Positions 61,902 through 64,000 of a stretch of DNA of 64,000 bases are shown here, in pieces. The position numbers and the translations under genes are program-made. The notes under the pieces are model-generated. The model was not told the origin of the DNA. It did not search any database and was given only the letters and a program-made list of their open reading frames with translations. Each line of letters starts with the position of its first letter. The stretch's first letter is position 1. The stretch covers positions 49,207,501 to 49,271,500 of the forward strand of contig NC_068558.1 in NCBI RefSeq assembly GCF_022201045.2. Reading direction: 5' to 3'. The stretch comes from Citrus sinensis. Its lineage: Eukaryota > Streptophyta > Magnoliopsida > Sapindales > Rutaceae.

Positions 61902-64000
61902 ACTTTGATTTTCGTGGCTGTTTTTATAGCTTTGAGTGCTCTGATCAATATATTGACCATATGATCTTTCCATATTCTCAATTGTTTATCTGACTCTCTG
62001 GCGCATTGCTATTGGCGAACAGGAATATGGAGGCAATCTTAATGAAGCCGTGAATGCATATTTTAGTGAAGGCCACAGAGACATGTATGGCATTGTTTCC
62101 TAACTCTATGCTTTTCTATTTTGTTCCCTTTTATTTGTCATAAGTTGCTTTGGAGGTTATAAAGTAATTTATCTACCTTTTAGATTTAGTGTTCGCTTGT
62201 CTGGTCTTCCATTGACAATTTTGTTTTCTGTCTAATTTTGCTGTCCAGCTTAAATCCAACTGCTGTTGCTTATCCTTATCCTTCCCCTGGGCTTAGTTCT
62301 CTGGACATGAATAGTAATAATATTCAAGCTCGGCCAAGCAGACTTTCACAACTTTTCTCTGCTGCTAGAAGTTTCAGGCCTTCATCTCTACTTGACCCCA
62401 ATTACAGGAGAAGTCTTTTAAATGAGCTTAGTGCTTCTCTCACCTCTCCTCAGCCAGTTGCTTCCCACACGGGAGGGGTAATGGGGCTTCCTGCAGAGTT
62501 CAGTAGTTGGAATGAGCAGCCTTATCATTCAGGACAGATGCCTTATGACTATGATGGAGCAAGAACTTCATCATACCATGGTCGCGATACTCGGGACAAT
62601 CTTTTGAGGGATAATGGTTCACACTTTTATGGCAATGACATAGAAGAACAAATGATACAAGCTGCCATTGAGGCTTCAAAACAAGAGGTTGAAGAGCGTT
62701 ATCTGAATAAGCAATTTATTTTCTGGATTATGTATCACTGCTTATTTTACTTCTGGCCAATTCCTTTCTATCGTGTCTAAACTCTTACTTTCTGTGTGTA
62801 TTGTTGCAGGCTTCATCTGGTAGTGGAGTTGTTCAAAGGGAACTTGAGCTACCTGAAGATGATGAATTTTCTCGTGCAATATCCTTGTCCTTGAAGGTCT
62901 GTAAATATTGCCTTTTATTTTCATATTCTATGCTTTTCTTTTCTTACTTGTCCTTGGTTCAATTGTACTGGGATCAGACAGCAGAGCAAGAGAAAACAAT
63001 CCGTGGGCAAGGAGTGAAAGACCGAGATAGAAAACTGGAAGTCTATGATTTAGTTAAAGAAGCTGAGAAAACTAACAACAGCACCAGGAAGGTGTATACT
63101 CTTTCTTGCCGGTTCTGTTTGGCGCAAACTACAGGGTTTGCTGACATAGTTTCTTATATCCCTGTACTTTCTTCTAAATATGGACATCCTTTCGATTCAG
63201 CCAGGAAAATCATCAGTCCAAGAGGGAGCTGAAAATATGCGCTCACAATCACCTATGCGTTACAAGTCAGAACATGATGTTAATGTCCATACTCAGTGCA
63301 GTAAAGATGCTTTTCCTGCTAATGAGGTAGTGTGCTTTGCCTATTAACAATTTTGAATTGGTTCTCATAGACAAGTAAGTAAATTTAAAACATTTTATTG
63401 GTCTGGACATTGAAGTGGGGTGGCATTTCTTCCAAAGAGCTTGATGAAGCAGTTATGCTTGAGGCAGCACTTTTCGGTGAGGCTGCTACAGGTTGCTCTA
63501 AATATGTACAAAGTGATCTAGACAGCAATGCAGGTCCTGGTTCCTCATCAGGTTCCCGTGCATCTTCCTCTGTAATGGCACAGCAGTCACTGCGAGAACA
63601 ACAGGTTTCTGCTTTTCCACATCAATTACATGTTTGATGATGCATTGTCTGTGGCCTGATCGTCTAATTTTGCTTGCAGGATGATGAGTATTTGGCTTCT
63701 TTGTTGGCCGACAGAGAAAAAGAAATGAATGCTCTTAAGGAAGCTGAGTCTCTTCAGCTGAGTAGAGATGAATCTCAGAAGAAAATCCTTGAGGAAGAGG
63801 TAGTAAAACTGTTGAGTTTTGGGTGCCTCATTTATTCACCATGTTCTTTTGTGCTTAAAACTACTTTTCTTTGTTATCTGAAGACCCTTACAGTTTGATA
63901 CCCCATGGATAGAGGTGAGAGTGACAGGGTTGATACATAGATCCTTAGATTTGATGTGATTTTAAACTTGAATCTGTCATGGAAGGAGTTGAACGTGCTT
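61211..64000 (+). CDS. PUX8: UBA/UBX-domain protein, PUX8-like (3' truncated by window)
   Basis: Eight exons are visible: 61211-61294, 62023-62084, 62249-62687, 62810-62896, 62978-63091, 63201-63326, 63416-63604 and 63680-63799; the gene continues past the window. The N-terminus is a UBA-like domain (VDTFTSITGASQSVALQKLE joined to EYGGNLNEAVNAYFSEG) as in plant UBX proteins. Then come a Ser/Pro-rich linker and ubiquitin-interacting-like motifs: EEQMIQAAIEASKQE, DDEFSRAISLSLK, LDEAVMLEAALFGEA and DDEYLASLLADREKE. The UBX domain itself should lie downstream of 64000. Such proteins recruit ubiquitylated cargo to the AAA ATPase CDC48/p97. The ATG at 61211 is chosen because it begins the conserved UBA-like sequence; an ATG at 61204 is in another frame. 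The exon 3 end (GAG then GT at 62688) is inferred from frame. Confidence 0.92.
61825..61900. repeat. Compound (AC)n(AT)n(AG)n microsatellite
   Basis: About 14 AC, 10 AT and 12 AG units follow one another in intron 1 of the PUX-like gene. Confidence 0.95.

Noticed and set aside
61766-61981. Frames with Ser-Leu and Val-Cys or Thr-His runs
   Set aside because: They are translations of the compound microsatellite in intron 1 of the PUX-like gene.

Overview
The window is nuclear DNA of a flowering plant, almost certainly a eudicot. It is AT-rich, its genes carry many short GT-AG introns, long intergenic stretches are full of small non-autonomous DNA transposons and simple repeats, and every recognisable gene has a clear land-plant family. 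A woody rosid such as Citrus would fit, but nothing in the sequence proves the species. I saw no operon, CRISPR array, virus or bacterial cassette.

Eleven protein-coding loci are supported, with exon junctions worked out by hand. From left to right they are: (1) a small hotdog-fold thioesterase ending in a PTS1-like AKL (2440-3366, +); (2) the chloroplast SRP receptor cpFtsY, 11 exons (7582-10508, -); (3 and 4) two tandem intronless C2-domain genes of the BON1-associated protein family (14609-15205 and 17511-18068, +); (5) a membrane RING-H2 ubiquitin ligase (18794-21542, -); (6) an intronless DYW-class PPR protein (22616-25045, +) followed by a broken tandem copy of its own 3' end; (7) a group III-like GSK3/shaggy kinase, 13 exons (27242-31746, -); (8) an HD-ZIP IV factor of the ANTHOCYANINLESS2 type, 9 exons (37681-42453, -); (9) a Golgi methyltransferase of the QUASIMODO3/PMT13 type, 7 exons (50875-54383, -); (10) COP9 signalosome subunit 1, 6 exons (55272-57919, -); and (11) the first eight exons of a UBA/UBX protein of the PUX8 type, which runs off the right edge (61211 onward, +).

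The genes are not a functional cluster. Three deal with ubiquitin or its regulators (RING ligase, CSN1, PUX), two with defence and cell death (the BAP pair), and two with organelles (cpFtsY, PPR). The only local relationship by descent is the BAP tandem pair, which has a hAT-type element between its members.

The non-coding part is the more unusual part. Three hAT-like elements have perfect 8-bp target duplications (10956-11645, 16543-17318, 45763-46271). Three Tourist/Harbinger-like elements have TTA/TAA duplications (5945-6771, 25693-26242, 60299-60837). There is a foldback element with arms of about 300 bp (13333-14001) and a 92-bp near-perfect hairpin (34103-34194). Four poly(T) scars are flanked by 14-17 bp direct repeats and look like retroposition events that kept only a tail. 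I found no convincing new biological system. The best leads are the poly(T) scars, the hairpin, the duplicated PPR tail, a GC-AG intron in CSN1 and two orphan exons.
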